Of a DNA stretch of 64,000 bases, positions 1 through 13,320 are shown in pieces (position 1 is the first letter of the stretch; every line of letters starts with the position of its first letter). Where the stretch lies: assembly GCF_000149955.1 (NCBI RefSeq), contig NC_030994.1, forward strand, positions 186,001-250,000. Direction: 5' to 3'. Below the pieces are notes generated by a model. That model was not told where the DNA came from. It did not search any database and was given only the letters and a program-made list of their open reading frames with translations. Source of the DNA: Fusarium oxysporum f. sp. lycopersici 4287. Lineage: Eukaryota; Ascomycota; Sordariomycetes; Hypocreales; Nectriaceae. Position numbers and translations under genes: made by a program.

Positions 1-501
1 TTCAAAGAGGCATACACGATGTAACGGGCCGAATAGAAGCGACAAAATTATCCAATATCAGACTCGCATTTGTGATTGCTTTGTTTCTTTGTGCATTATT
101 GTCACTTTGAGTGAAACATTGCCAACCTCGCTTTTCCCCATGGGGACAGTTTGCCTTTAGCCTGAAGGCGCTTGGCGACCTTGTCAACTCAGGCTAAAGG
201 GGGGAAATGGGTTGATGGAACGTAAGACTGCGAAATATGCGCGCCTGTAGCAATGCAGGGCTGTAAGGCAAGAATCCGAAAGGAGAAATAATACGAGTCG
301 ATCTGCGGGGAAAGCTGGGGAAGATTGGAATTAAGATTCACATAATAGCCGATCCTAGCCCTTCGGTCGCTTGCGTTGTTGCCGGTCGGATAGATTTGGG
401 GTAACATGACATTGAGGACAGTAAGACGGAGGTATATTGAATGAGATTTAAACTACTGTGCCCCGGAGCAAACTATTTAAAGACAATTTCTGCCAAGATA
501 T
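1..501. other. Left-edge non-coding stretch
   Basis: No open frame here shows a recognisable domain or splice-consistent structure. The segment from about 430 to 501 is the presumed 3' flank of the permease, which ends at 502. The window edge cuts off whatever lies to the left. Confidence 0.5.
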
Positions 502-2484
502 CTAGATAATAGCCGAGAGCAAGCGCCTTGGCGCATTCTTCCACGACCAGGGAATCTCATGCTCGGGCTCATCGAGGAGGACAATACCAGTCTGGAGATC
601 CATATCAATGGCCTTAACGTACAACTTCCAGTCGCGAGAGTAGACCTTGTAACCAAGGTAGAGGACAAGAATGATGGGACCAGCGAGGAAAGACATGAAG
701 AAAGCCTCGGCATTGGGAGGGGAGCCATCGGGAGCCTGGTGCCATGTTAGTACGAGAGTGAATCTCATCTTGGTAGACTGAACTTACGTAGAGCGAAGAG
801 TAGAAAGTGGCAATAAGAGCAATAACGTTGAGGAAGACGCCGAGATAGCTGCCCCAAACACCGAAAGGAGTCTTGTAAGGGACAAGGTTAAGATCAATGC
901 CCTGGGCCTTGAAACCAGATCGCATACGAGCGTGAGCGAGGCAGATGGTGCCCCAAACGAAGAGGAATGCAAGACCGGACAAAGCTAGAAGCCAGTCAAA
1001 GATGGTACCGCCCTTCTTGGACTCTCCGACATAAGCCAGCAGACCGAAAGCAAGCTGAATGATGACACAGTAGATGGGACGACCCTTGCCATCAATGTAG
1101 TTCAGGAACTTGGGGGCATGGCCACGCATGGCCATAGCCTGCATGGTACGGGTTGAACCAAAGGTACATGAGTTGGCGACGGACAAGACGGAGATGGTGA
1201 TGACGGCGTTGAAGATGGAGGGCAGAACCTTGATGCCTGCATCTTGAATGGCGAGGACGAAAGGCGAGGCCTTTGTGTTGGCGCCAGAAGCACCGAGGAG
1301 ACGCTCATCATCAGATCGGAGAATGATTCCGACAATGAAAAGGTTGATGACGTAGAAGAGAGCAATACGCCAAAAGACCTGCTTGGAGGCAGTGGGAACA
1401 GACTTTCGGGGGTTAGCAGTCTCAGCGGCAGCGAGGCCAACCATTTCAGTACCACCGAAAGCAAAGGCTAGAGCTGTTAGTAAGTTTATGGTGAAGCAGT
1501 ATGAAAAGACTTACCGGCAACGGTGAAGACAGCGCAGAAGCCCTTGAAGTTGGTGAAAGCACCAGGGTCGTGCCAGTACTTGGTACCGAGGTAGCCCTGA
1601 TCACCGACACCACCACAGTTGATGATGATACCGAGGATGATGAATCCCAAGCAAGCGCAGATCTTGATGGCGGACAGGACGAATTCGACTGCGACGCGTT
1701 AGCGGTGACACTGGGGAGACGATGATGAGTGCTTACCCTCTCCGTAACCACGAACACCAAAGATCTGAACAATGGTGAGAGCGACAAGGAAGACAGTGAC
1801 CCAAACAGCCTAGCGACAAAGTTAGCTAATTGAATCTGTCAAAACGTCAAGGTGCATATGCCAAGACGACGGGGCCAATCGCCAAGCCGCCAAGGCAGAT
1901 CAGATCTACGAACCATGTGGATGTCAGTGCGCCAGAACTCAATGGTCTTTGACGCAGCGATCAACTCGAAGGGAAGAACCGTGAGCCAGGACAGAGCATA
2001 TTCCCAACCGCAGGCGAAGCCCCAAGAGGGATCGACGAAGCGGACGATGTAGGTGTAGAAGGCACCGTTGACGGGGTACAGAACAGCCATTTCGGCGAGG
2101 GCCAGGTTGGTGCAGAGCAACATGACACCGATGATGAGATCTAAATTGTGTTGGTCATTGCGCGACATCGAGTGAGCGGGGGAGTATCTTACAGCCTGCG
2201 AGAATTGATTAGCATTGGTCGTCGGTATCAGTTTTTGTTAGGCGTTACTCACCAATTACCAGCGACGCGGGACCTCCCTTGTGAAGAGCACTACCAGAAC
2301 CGACGAACAGACCAGCACCGATGGCACCTCCAATGGCAATCATCTGCATGTGTCGACTGCGGAGATCACGCTTGAGGTGGCCCTCGCCCGTGGTTGTGCC
2401 CGTCTCCTCATCGTGAGGTACCGTGACCGTAGTCTCGTCCTTCGTCTCATAATTCACCTCATCCTTGTGCGGTGACGAAGACAT
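502..2484 (-). CDS. Amino-acid permease (YAT/GAP1-type, APC superfamily)
   Basis: Predicted plasma-membrane amino-acid/H+ symporter of 540 residues. Exons on the minus strand are 2484-2253, 2195-2193, 2140-1914, 1809-1737, 1688-1515, 1467-788 and 735-502; the 1623 nt sum is in frame. A hydrophilic N-terminus with many Asp, Glu and Thr is followed by the family hallmark [19 protein letters not shown] in the first membrane helix, then [37 protein letters not shown] and about twelve hydrophobic segments. The C-terminus has the usual [19 protein letters not shown] end. The start is the ATG at 2484, just before the acidic tail; an in-frame upstream ATG at 2526 is less likely. Introns have GTGAGT, GTAAGA, GTTCGT and GTAAG donors. 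The second exon would be only 3 nt (2193-2195): including it restores the family sequence VIGYLIIGVM, whereas skipping it gives VIDLIIGVM, still in frame. The substrate cannot be read from sequence. Confidence 0.93.
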
Positions 2485-5106
2485 GCTGGGCAACGTTTCT
2501 ACTGTGCTACAGTAAAAAAGTGTCAAAGTGAAGAAGAGAAGTATAGAATGTCTGTCTCAAAAACAAAACAAGAGCATTTCGCAAACCTGGGCTCTCAGTG
2601 TCTTTATGTGCCAAGCCCGCCAGCGACGCTAGGCAGCTTTGAACAAGCTTAAGATAAGCTTTACTGCGACGCTAGCAAGTGGTGGGCTCGGCGGGGTTCT
2701 TTCTCGATATCATCTCCTCCCCCGAGAAGGGGGGAGGGGGGGTCTAGAACCCTGTCTCTGCAATTAAAACGAGACATTCCAATGCGACGACCGTGTTTTA
2801 CCCTGGTTGCCACACACCCAAACTCAATTTTCGCCGTGTTTCCTTGACATCTCTGGGCGCATCTTGGCTGCCGACTTGGCATCTCTTGTCAATCTTGGCG
2901 ATGTGTACAGCACATTTAGACCACGTTGCATTCGTTTTAGACATCTTGAGGCTTCATGCGTGGACCAATCTACTGGTAAAGACGACCCGTTAGCGATCAG
3001 CAATCCTTCTGGACTTTACAATCTGACCACCATACCAACACGGAGACAAAAATATGACCAACCGACCTTCTTATCAAGGACATGGCCCCAGGCTCGCCAC
3101 GGCCTTTTGTTGGGTCCAGCGCCACCCCGTTCCAGTTAGCGCTGGAGCTCTACAGATAGGGAGAGCCTGCTGGGCCATTTCTATTGGGTTGGCGTCCCCG
3201 ACGAGCGGTCACTTGCAGGGGGGAACAGTCTTTCTCCAACGAAGCAAAGCTTCAGCTCCTCTTTACCCCAGAGTCTCTCCAAACTTGAACTTGACAGGCT
3301 GGTCATGCGATGGGTCCTTCGTAAAAGGAGCATTAGCCTCTTTTGGTCTAGACCAAAGTTCTGACTGTGTACCATATCTGTGCCGAAACTCCTGTTACGT
3401 CGCAAAAACGGTCATAGCTAGTGCGCTATGGTGCCACTTCCTCCTCTCGTGCAGGCGGTTGTTCTAGAACAGTTCCTCAGGATTACCACTGCAACCTCGG
3501 ACAGCAAATCACGGCCTGTCTACGTATCACTATCGCTGATAGCTCCAAATCTTGGGCCCCGCACAACCACCACGGAATCCCGACCTACCACTTTAGGAAG
3601 GTATTTACATACCCGCAGATAAGCTGGTGCCGGGCTTCCGGTTGCCAATGAATCCGCTGACTTATCCAGCGTCTTTCAACGGGACAGCAGCACGCAAAAC
3701 TTGGGGTCCTCGCCAGGGGCTGAATAAGGTATTGAAGCCTATTGAAGACACGAGTCCCCTCTCTCCGAGTATAAGCGGCACCAGGTGACCCCATGTGACC
3801 ATTTCCAGCTTTGGTGGTTAACCCCATGCTGCTTAGTGTCACAGCCTTGACCACCCAATTTATCGTTCAAGACCATAACGAGAACGATGAGAGGCGCGGC
3901 CTTCCCGTGTTGAATCCACCTAGATTGCCGGTATCCATCAGCGATTGCGAACCTAGATATGAACGATGGATCGTGCGATGATAGTGATTTATATCTTTTT
4001 GCCCCATTTTGATGATAGCAGAGTTGATTACAGTCATTGAAATCAAGTCCCGCAGTGAAGCTTCGTCGTAAGATGTCTGAGTAGTCAACCGGCGAGATGT
4101 CGAAATAGAGTATACCTTCAATTGAACTAGATCACTACTCATGCAAGCCAGTGGCGCCAGACGACCATGGATCTCACCTTGCAACATCAACGAACTGCTG
4201 TTTGTGGCAAGTCAGTAATTTCAAGGCTCGACAACTTGGAGTAACCCTGGTACCTCTCTAGCTTCCCCCCAACCGAGGGTGGCGTATTGGGGATTGCGAG
4301 CTTCTAGCTCTTCTGAGAACCTCCAAGTGATTGGTGCCACCATGATCTGCAATCTTCCAAAGCTTATACCCAGACTGCTCCGGCCAACCAGCGACGGGCC
4401 AGTGCACATAGTCTTGAATAGCAGCCAGATAATGAATATGACAGGCGACGGCTTCCTCGGACTAGTTCCTAGTCAGTCTTACCTCGGATCTGACCTTCCC
4501 TTTTGTAAACCGACATGGGTGGCAAAAGTTCCTCCGATTCTACTCCCCGGCTGCAGTGCTTATTGCCATAGACTCTATGGCGTAGAGGATGATCATACCC
4601 TACAGTACTACTGTGAATGCAGCAGTCTTCTAGAACCCCTCAATCCTTCCATGATTAAGGTTTGCGCATGCATACACGATTCGCTGTTATGATCGACATG
4701 TGTGCATTTGCCGTGAGTTCAGCCGCTGTCAAATGGATGAGAGTTGAGCGAATAAATCAAGAATGAAGTAGTTAACTGGAAACTGGACTGCCTAGTTTCT
4801 CTCTCTGTCTTGAACAGCTTAGCGCAATTTTATATGAGAGTTTACGAAAGAGAAGGTGATTAACGAAATTGTCCGGGGTCGCAAGCCATCGAAAGTCACG
4901 CAATAGGACGTGCAACAGATACCCCTGCCAAGCAAACATAGGGCACAGCATAGTAAATTCGAACCCCAACACGAGGAACACGTGCTAGCTTGATACTGCA
5001 TGTGATAGCATTTGCAACTAGCGAGTAGATTCACTGCCATTATTTGATGCAAACAATTAAATCGCTCATCTCGTTCAATCTCAAGCCTACACTCTACTAA
5101 TGTCCT
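2485..5106. other. Intergenic stretch, no supported gene
   Basis: About 2.6 kb between the permease start and the 3' end of the next minus-strand gene. Frames of 70-137 codons occur on both strands (for example 3054-3467 and 4279-4692), but they overlap one another and show no family motif, signal peptide or splice pattern. The part next to 2485 is the permease promoter and 5' leader; 2700-2760 contains a G/C-homopolymer-rich patch. Confidence 0.6.
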
Positions 5107-6944
5107 TCAAGACAAGTTACCAGTACTCGATCCCTTCTTGATACCCTCCCTCCAAGCACTCCTCTCCACCTCCGAAACACCAGGTCCCTTGTAAACACTT
5201 CCATAAAGTCCAGTAGCCCAACTCTTCCCATCAGCAGCAGCCTGACTCTCGGTAGTCTGGGACTTTAAATACTTCTTAGACGTAAAATGCCTCCTGTACC
5301 ATTTTCCATATGTAAGAAGGTAGTAAAGCCTGAAACACAAGAATGCAAACTTGTCATTCTCCAAGTCTTCAGGGTAGTTGGCGCCTAGATCCACTGCAGC
5401 CGCAATTCCAGACATGACGGCTACTTCGTGAGCGTTGACAAGAGTCCAAGAAGCGGCGAAGCGAGTGTGATTCTTGGCGTTGAGGAACATCATCCAGGGA
5501 ATGACGAACAAATAGTGAGTGTAGCTGTGACAGAGTTGATGCCACCAGTCCTTTCGGATGATCTTGTCCTCGGCAATCTCATTATCAGTCCAGAGCTTGC
5601 TGTCCCGGTCCTTGTTGAGATAAATTGTCTGGAAGACATGCTGCTCGAAGGGAACCTTTTCGGGGAATTGACTCTGGTAATTCGTGCAGTCGAAGCACAT
5701 TTCAAGCTTGGACTTGTCCTCTGGGTACATCTTGATGTAGTACATGGGTCGGTACTCTGTCTTTGCAAACGCCAGACGATCCGATTGGTCAGTTCCGTTG
5801 ATGTTAGCAACAGCCAAATCGTCGCGGTAAAAGTTCTCGTAATGCTTCTTCATGTAATCGGAATCATTGTGAGTGATCGTGATGTCGTCGCTGAATTTTG
5901 CAGAACCCAAGACCTTCTTCTCTTTCCAGCTTGCCGTCCTGCCGAGGACCTTCTTTGCCGTGTCAGCAAGACAGCAGAGCACAATTTCATCGTATCGTTC
6001 TTCTCCGACGGGCGCATCGGGATCTCCGCCGTTGGGGTTATGATGATCGGGCATCGGAGTTCTCGGCTTGAGCTTCACGACAACGCCTTTCTTATTCCTC
6101 TGAACAATCTCAGTTAACTCAGTAGAAAGACGGACGGTGACTCCACGAGAGACAAGATCCTTCCTCCAAGTCTCGTAGAACTCTGAGAATTTGGGGAACA
6201 CAATCATGGGCGGTTTGTTGCTTATGACAGTGTTTCTGTCGGATGGATACCACATTCCGTAAGTCGGTGAAGTACACAATCTCTCAAACATGATTGCAGG
6301 GACTTCGGGCGTAGCATTGCCAGTCCCAAGGAAAAGAGCCGTCATAGGCAGCGCGATCGTGTTGGTGAATTCCTCAGAGAATAAAAAGAGCTTGAAGACG
6401 AGCTTCAGCGGAAGCAGGGCGAAGAAGATCTCGAACCAGCGCATGAACTTGAGAACAGTCGTCAGACGACGGACTTCCTTCTCATGACGTACAAGAAGTT
6501 GAGTTGGAAATACGTTGTTCCAAAAGGTCTCGTCTTTGCCAAAGGAAACGTGAAGGTTGCACGGATCTGCGTGATAGCCCTGCCTTGAGAACATAGTGAC
6601 AGTATGATGAAAGATGTAAGATCCTCCTTGGACACCTTGATTGCACCAAGAGGCTCCATGTCGTTCTTTATCAATGGGAATGGAGAATGCTTGACCGCCG
6701 CAGTAGTCAACTGCATCGATCAGAGTCACATCAAATTTGTCTGGATGTTCCGACAGGTGGTAAGCTGTAGACATGCTATCTTCATCAGTATGCTTCAGAA
6801 GCTCACGAGCTGAACAACTTACCCAGCTGCTCCAGCACCTACAACAAGAACCTTCTTCCTCTCATCTTTACTCTTATCTCCGTTCTGAGCCATAAGTGCA
6901 GCGCCGTCGTGCTCAATATCAGTATTAAAAGGTTCCTGAGACAT
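5107..6944 (-). CDS. FAD/NAD(P)-binding oxidoreductase (amine-oxidase-like, COG2907 type)
   Basis: Predicted 596-residue flavoprotein. Exons 6944-6823 and 6775-5107 are joined across a 47-nt intron (6776-6822, GTAAGT donor, TAG acceptor). The dinucleotide-binding fingerprint VLVVGAGAAGMSTAYHL (residues about 32-48) is itself split by the intron, so the splice is well supported. It is followed by an acidic strand end (VTLIDAVDYCGGQAF) that resembles the FAD ribose-binding part of flavin amine oxidoreductases. A hydrophobic stretch near residues 155-185 (IFFALLPLKLVFKLFLF) could be membrane-associated. The C-terminal half contains Trp- and Tyr-rich segments (SWTLVNAHEVAVMSGIAAA) typical of fungal members. 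The natural substrate is unknown. A 229-codon frame on the opposite strand (5428-6117) is a shadow. Confidence 0.88.
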
Positions 6945-8438
6945 AGATGACAAGATCAATCGCCAGAAAATTATCCCAAGTCTTTAACAGACCAAGAGTT
7001 TGCTGCAAGGACAAATTGATATTAATGCACAATGTAAAATAAGTCATGACGGGCTTGACTTTGCTGCTGACGTCAATGACTCAGGTGGGCCATTGACAGC
7101 CTCGCGCGGAAGCCTTGTCTGGTTGCACCGATTTGAGCTTAGAGTAGGGTTAGTATAGATCTTGTCTCCACGCTAATCTCTGGAGACACGGATTTCTCGA
7201 TCTGGTGGGGAAGATCGATCTCGGTGACTAATAAAATCCGATGTGCATTCAGAGTCGTGTCGCGTGCGCGACGCGTTGATCAGGACGCGCTGCTGGCTGT
7301 ATGAACATGGCATTCATGGATCGGTTCTTCGTGGTATGGCACAGTCATTATGATTTTCTAATAGATGGATTGATCCAGCGTACACGGGATGAGTGATGGC
7401 GTGCGCTGAGATTCTTCCACTTTACTGCTGACAAAAGTATCACGTACGTCATTGCAAGGTTGCAATGCTAACCCGAGATCTTATTAAAAGTCATCCGTAT
7501 GTCTTACTTTGTTTTACCTGAGCGTGATAAAGTGCTCTCGTATTTTGTACTGCGTTCTATATATGTTTAGACTTTTATAAATACATTAATAAAGTCTAGT
7601 AGCGAGGTTCCCAAGTAGCTAAAGGCACAAACTACCCCGCAGATCAACCCGCTATAACAGTTGCGCACTGTATTTCTGATCTTGTCTGCTGTCGTTTTGA
7701 TTATTATTTTATTGCCATACTTTAAATGCGTATAAAACATCGGTCCAGGGTCTACATCAGAGTCATTGTCGTGGTCGCAGCTCGATCGGTTACTCCATTG
7801 CTACTATCCTCTTATACTGAATATTGAGTTTGGATGTAAATTGTTCACTGAGTACTTGGTCTTGCTAATTACTAGGTATATATTTATTTTATTTAAATAT
7901 GCATATTCCATATTACTTACAGCATTGTACATGGTTTAGTGAGCTACACCTAACAATGGAATGCATCCATCTGATACTGGATAATATCATCGCCTACCCT
8001 TGACCACCAACATGTGAGTCGTCACATTTACATCTTGGAAACGGATCTAAACCGGAAACAATCCACCGATTACCAGATTAGCTTTCGTACCGCTCGCCCC
8101 GTGATAGCCTAAATTGTTGCCTTTGGTCCAACGCGACACATACAAAGGATACAACCGGGTTTAGATGATGACTGCATGGCTGAGGAGAAGCTCCGGACCA
8201 ATCAGAATCTTCAGGGCCTCATCTCACCAACCCGGAATGACATCAACGATCCTGATAGTGTAGGCCAATGATGGCTTGATTAAAGTTGTACGTGTGTGAC
8301 ATGAGATTGCAGATCTCTTAAACAGTAGATAGCGATTGCGAGATTCTCGTACTGTTCATCTTTGCATTCCATCACCACTGTCGGCAACTGAAACGTGACG
8401 TTACGCAAATACATCCCTCGATCACGACAACCTACAGC
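6945..8438. other. Divergent intergenic region with an AT-rich core
   Basis: Shared 5' flank of the oxidoreductase (minus) and the MFS transporter (plus). The part from about 7480 to 7930 is clearly AT-richer than its flanks. CGG-type triplets occur near 8040-8070 and 8190-8230, which would suit a Zn2Cys6 regulator, but none is an obvious match to the blocks shared by the two promoters of the aromatic cluster. No coding evidence. Confidence 0.45.
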
Positions 8439-10300
8439 ATGCCTCCTTCAGAAGAAATGTCCAAAGTAGACGGTGACACTATACCCTATTCCCAGGTCGA
8501 AAACGCACAGGGTTACGGCTCCCGAAACCCTCTTCTCCACGACCTCGATGGCCTAACCCTCTACGAGAAGAAATGCGTCCTCATCAACCGCGAGATCGAC
8601 GCCCAAGGAATGGGCAAATACCAGTGGTACATCTGGGGTCTCTGCGGCTTCGGATATCTCCTTGATCTCCTTTGGGCCCAGGCTTTTGGTCTCGTGCTTG
8701 GACCGTTGCAGCAAGAGTTGGGCTTTGGAGATAACGAGTCGGGGAATATCTCGACGAGCTTTAATGCTGGGCTTACGGCGGGGGCTTTTGTTTGGGGGTT
8801 TTTGGCGGATATTATTGGTATGATGCTCTTGGCTCGTTTGCCTCAACAGGTCCTCTACCTGGAGATTCCCTTCCTTTGGGTGAGGCAGCAGCTGACAGTT
8901 GTTAGGTCGTCGCTGGGCGTTCAACTTGACATGTCTCATTTCGTCGATATTCGGACTTTGTCTTGGTGCATCCAATAATTACACGACCTTTCTCGTGTTG
9001 ACAGCATTTGTCGGCTTTGGTGTCGGAGGAAATATTCCAATCGACACGACAATTACTCTCGAGTTTATTCCCCAGGTATGTCAAGCGAACTCACAAAAGG
9101 TATTTTTATTAACATTTTGCAGAACAAACGCTTCCTCTTGGCCTGTTTGTCCGTCTTCCAACCCATTGGAGTCGTCCTCTGCAGTGCCATCGCCTTTGGA
9201 TTCATCCCAGTCTACGCATGCTCCCCCAACTTCTCCGAGCCTGACCCTCTGGTATCATGCAACAATGTCGAGGCAGGAGAGACATGCTGTTCCCGCGGTG
9301 ACAACATGGGATGGCGATATCTTCTCTTCACTATTGGCGGCATCACTCTCGCGGTTTTCATCCTTCGCTTCTTCGTGTTTAACTTCCGCGAGACTCCCAA
9401 GTATCTCATCTATCGCGGCCGCGACAGCCAGGCGATTGAGACGCTTCAACATATGGCAAAAGTGAATAAGAAGCAGTGCGGACTCACTCTTGAGCTATTT
9501 GAGTCACTTCAAGCAGATGATAGCTCTCTTGGAAGTGGTAATAGCGCAACTCCTGCTTTGGGAGCGGGAACAAAACAACTCAATATGGCATGGTCTCAAA
9601 AGGCTAAGCTTGAGCTGTCGAGATACAAGATGCTGTTTTCTAGTCCCAAGATGACTCGTCTCACAGTTCTTGTATGGTTGACGTATATCATGGACTACTG
9701 GGGATTTACTGTTGCAGGTAAGTTAAGTGTGAACGTGATGAAATATTGTTAACATATTTAGGCTTCTACTTGCCTAGCATCCTGGCCTTAAAGAACGGTG
9801 CCGCATCCGTGAGTCTCAAATCTACTTATGCTGCATACATCTACACCTATGCACCCGGCATCGTCGGAGTACTTCTTGGTGCAACGCTCTACCGCATCCC
9901 AGCTATTGGCCGTAAGTGGACAATGGTACTATCAGCTGCACTAATGGGCATTTCCATCATCCTCTTCTCCACAGTCGATACGCGTGCCAAGAACGAAGGA
10001 CTCTTCACTATGGAATATTTCTTCCAGTCCATGTTTAACGCCGTACTTTATGGCTGGACCCCTGAAGCTTTCCCTGCGCCAATCCGTGGCACGGCTTGTG
10101 GCATTGCAGGATTTTGGGGTCGATTGTTTGGTATCGTGAGTCCATTGATTGCACAGCATCTGTATGGACGCACGGGTGAGAATGGGCAAGGAGATATCAA
10201 CAGCGTGCTATATCTTGCTGGTGGTGTTATGCTGGGTTGTGTGATTACAACAGCTCTGTTGCCAAATGACATGATGGAAAGCAAGGACGAGAGATCGTAA
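8439..10300 (+). CDS. MFS transporter (metabolite/aromatic-acid:H+ symporter-like)
   Basis: Predicted 12-helix major facilitator protein of 560 residues. Exons are 8439-8817, 8906-9075, 9123-9717 and 9762-10300 (1683 nt, in frame); introns are 88, 47 and 44 nt with GTATG or GTAAG donors. MFS motif A is reconstituted across intron 1 (FLADIIGRRWAFN). A central hydrophilic loop between the two six-helix halves follows FRETPKYLIYRGRDSQAIE, the PESPRWL-like position of sugar/metabolite porters. The second half has YGWTPEAFPAPIRGTACGI, resembling the Y-x-P-E-xx-P-xx-R-G motif of SV2/aromatic-acid transporters. A Cys-rich exoplasmic loop (YACSPNF, SCNNVEAGETCC) is unusual for sugar porters. Its place beside the decarboxylase and salicylate-hydroxylase-type genes suggests it imports a hydroxybenzoate; that is inference. 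Confidence 0.9.
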
Positions 10301-10512
10301 AGGACTTGGGTACCTGATCTTGATTGGACTCTAGTTATCCTTTCAACTTGATAGTAAATTAAGACCTGTCTTTGGTAACATTCAAGTCGTTACCAATCAA
10401 AAGTACTGTTATTGGCCAAGGATACTGCTGAAGTCACTCAGGAATAGCTGTTTCAAAACGCTTAAATTTGTGTTATTCTATTGCATTTATGTACTTTGTT
10501 GTCTTCATTCTT

Positions 10513-12019
<1,507 letters not shown>

Positions 12020-12554
12020 ATGGAACAGTCGTATTCTGTGCAGAGTCCCTCGGATCAATCGGTTCAACCGCACGTTATCCAGTTCCTCCAGGCCTTTTAT
12101 GCCGTTTCCGACACTCCCGGGGAGACGGACAAGTATGTAGACATGTTTGCCAAGGACGCGACGTTTGTCCTCGCATCAAAGAAGGCGTCAGGTCACGCTG
12201 GTAAGTCTTTTCGTCAGGTGTATGGACAGCAATTGACGGTGTAGAAATCACTACTTTGAGACAAGGAATGTGGGAGGCTGTTGCGTCGCGGAAGCACACT
12301 CTCAGCAAGGTGTACCCGTTTGGCGCTGGTTCAGACGAGGTCATGCTCCATGGTTCAGTGGCTTTGCAGCTGAAGAATGGCTCGGCAGAGATTGAGTGGG
12401 CTGGGAGGGCCGAGCTGGAGAAGACGGCTGCTGACGGGAAGTATCGGCTCAAGTTTTACCAGGTGTATTTGGTGAGGACCTCGATGCTGCGGACAAGAGA
12501 CGTGATGCTAATGTGTAATAGGATACTGGGGCCGCTGCAGCATACAAGAAATAG
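12020..12554 (+). CDS. NTF2/SnoaL-like small protein of the aromatic cluster
   Basis: Predicted 146-residue protein. Exons are 12020-12200, 12245-12471 and 12522-12554 (441 nt, in frame); introns are 44 and 50 nt with GTAAGT and GTGAGG donors and TAG acceptors. The plan fits the cone-shaped NTF2-like fold: an N-terminal helix (VIQFLQAFYAVSDTP), an aromatic/acidic segment (YVDMFAKDATFVLASKKASGH) at the usual SnoaL position, then beta-strand-rich sequence with alternating hydrophobics ending in YRLKFYQVYLDTGAAAAYKK. No catalytic set is identifiable. Such proteins often accompany ring-hydroxylating or decarboxylating enzymes as isomerases, cyclases or accessory subunits. The divergent arrangement with the decarboxylase suggests a role in the same pathway. 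Confidence 0.82.
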
Positions 12555-13320
12555 ACTTAATAGAATACTGTTCAATGATGATATACAGCTGGTGCAGGCA
12601 TTTGGAATTATGTGACGGTTCGCCGGCTGCTGGAGCCTGGCAGTTATGTCTTGTCTAGTAGAACGAGTCTGGGCTCGAGCCTCATCTCAACGACATAAGA
12701 GACTGGCTTCTTGCTAGGCCTTTTGACCTGTTCTGATCACAACATCATTGTGTCTGAGGCTAGCGAGATCGACAGGGGCCTTCAATGTCGTTTCTGTAGC
12801 GTGTTATGATACGAGAGCGTCAAGAAGATGAGGAGGCTGGATACTGGCTCGAGGGATAAGACTGTCCCTTGGCAACCTGCACATATTACCGCGGATAAGA
12901 GAAGACGAGTACTGATGTGTAAACTAACCAGCGGGTACCTGACCAAGAGGAAATCCAGTCAAATCCCGGACTAGTCCGCTGCTGCCACTGGGGACTTGAG
13001 ATAGATTGCAGATCCCAACCGTTGCAAACCCCTGGATCTTGCCGGATAGGGGAAGAGTAGAGACGCTTGGAAAGCGGCAAGGGTGTCAAACACCCCCGGA
13101 CATCCGCTAACATGATCGAAGGTTTGACCAGGGGTTTTTTGAAAGGTTTATGGTCTGGGGTATTGGTGCGAAGTAGCTATCACCCCGATCTGCCTGCAGC
13201 AGAGGTGGAGACATAAGGTGTAAGGGAATAAAGGCGACAGGTTAATGAACTAATTTAACATTTTGAAAACCGACTATAACAAAGCTAAGATGTAAATGTC
13301 CCCAACTCCTCTTTTCCCAT
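12555..13320. other. Intergenic region between convergent genes
   Basis: This 766-bp stretch lies between the 3' ends of the SnoaL-like gene (plus) and the monooxygenase (minus). It has no coding signal. It should hold both terminators, but no specific signal could be assigned. Confidence 0.5.

Noticed and set aside
2141..2252. Single 112-nt intron in the permease instead of two introns and a microexon
   Set aside because: It keeps the frame but replaces the conserved Gly-Tyr by Asp; not excluded without transcripts.
3054..3467. 137-codon plus-strand frame in the 2.6-kb intergenic region
   Set aside because: No domain, signal peptide or splice context, and it overlaps other unsupported frames on both strands.
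4279..4692. 137-codon plus-strand frame
   Set aside because: Cysteine residues gave a secreted-protein impression, but there is no signal peptide and no recognisable family.
5428..6117. 229-codon open frame on the plus strand
   Set aside because: It is the antisense shadow of the FAD oxidoreductase, whose minus-strand frame has clear motifs and a splice-consistent start.
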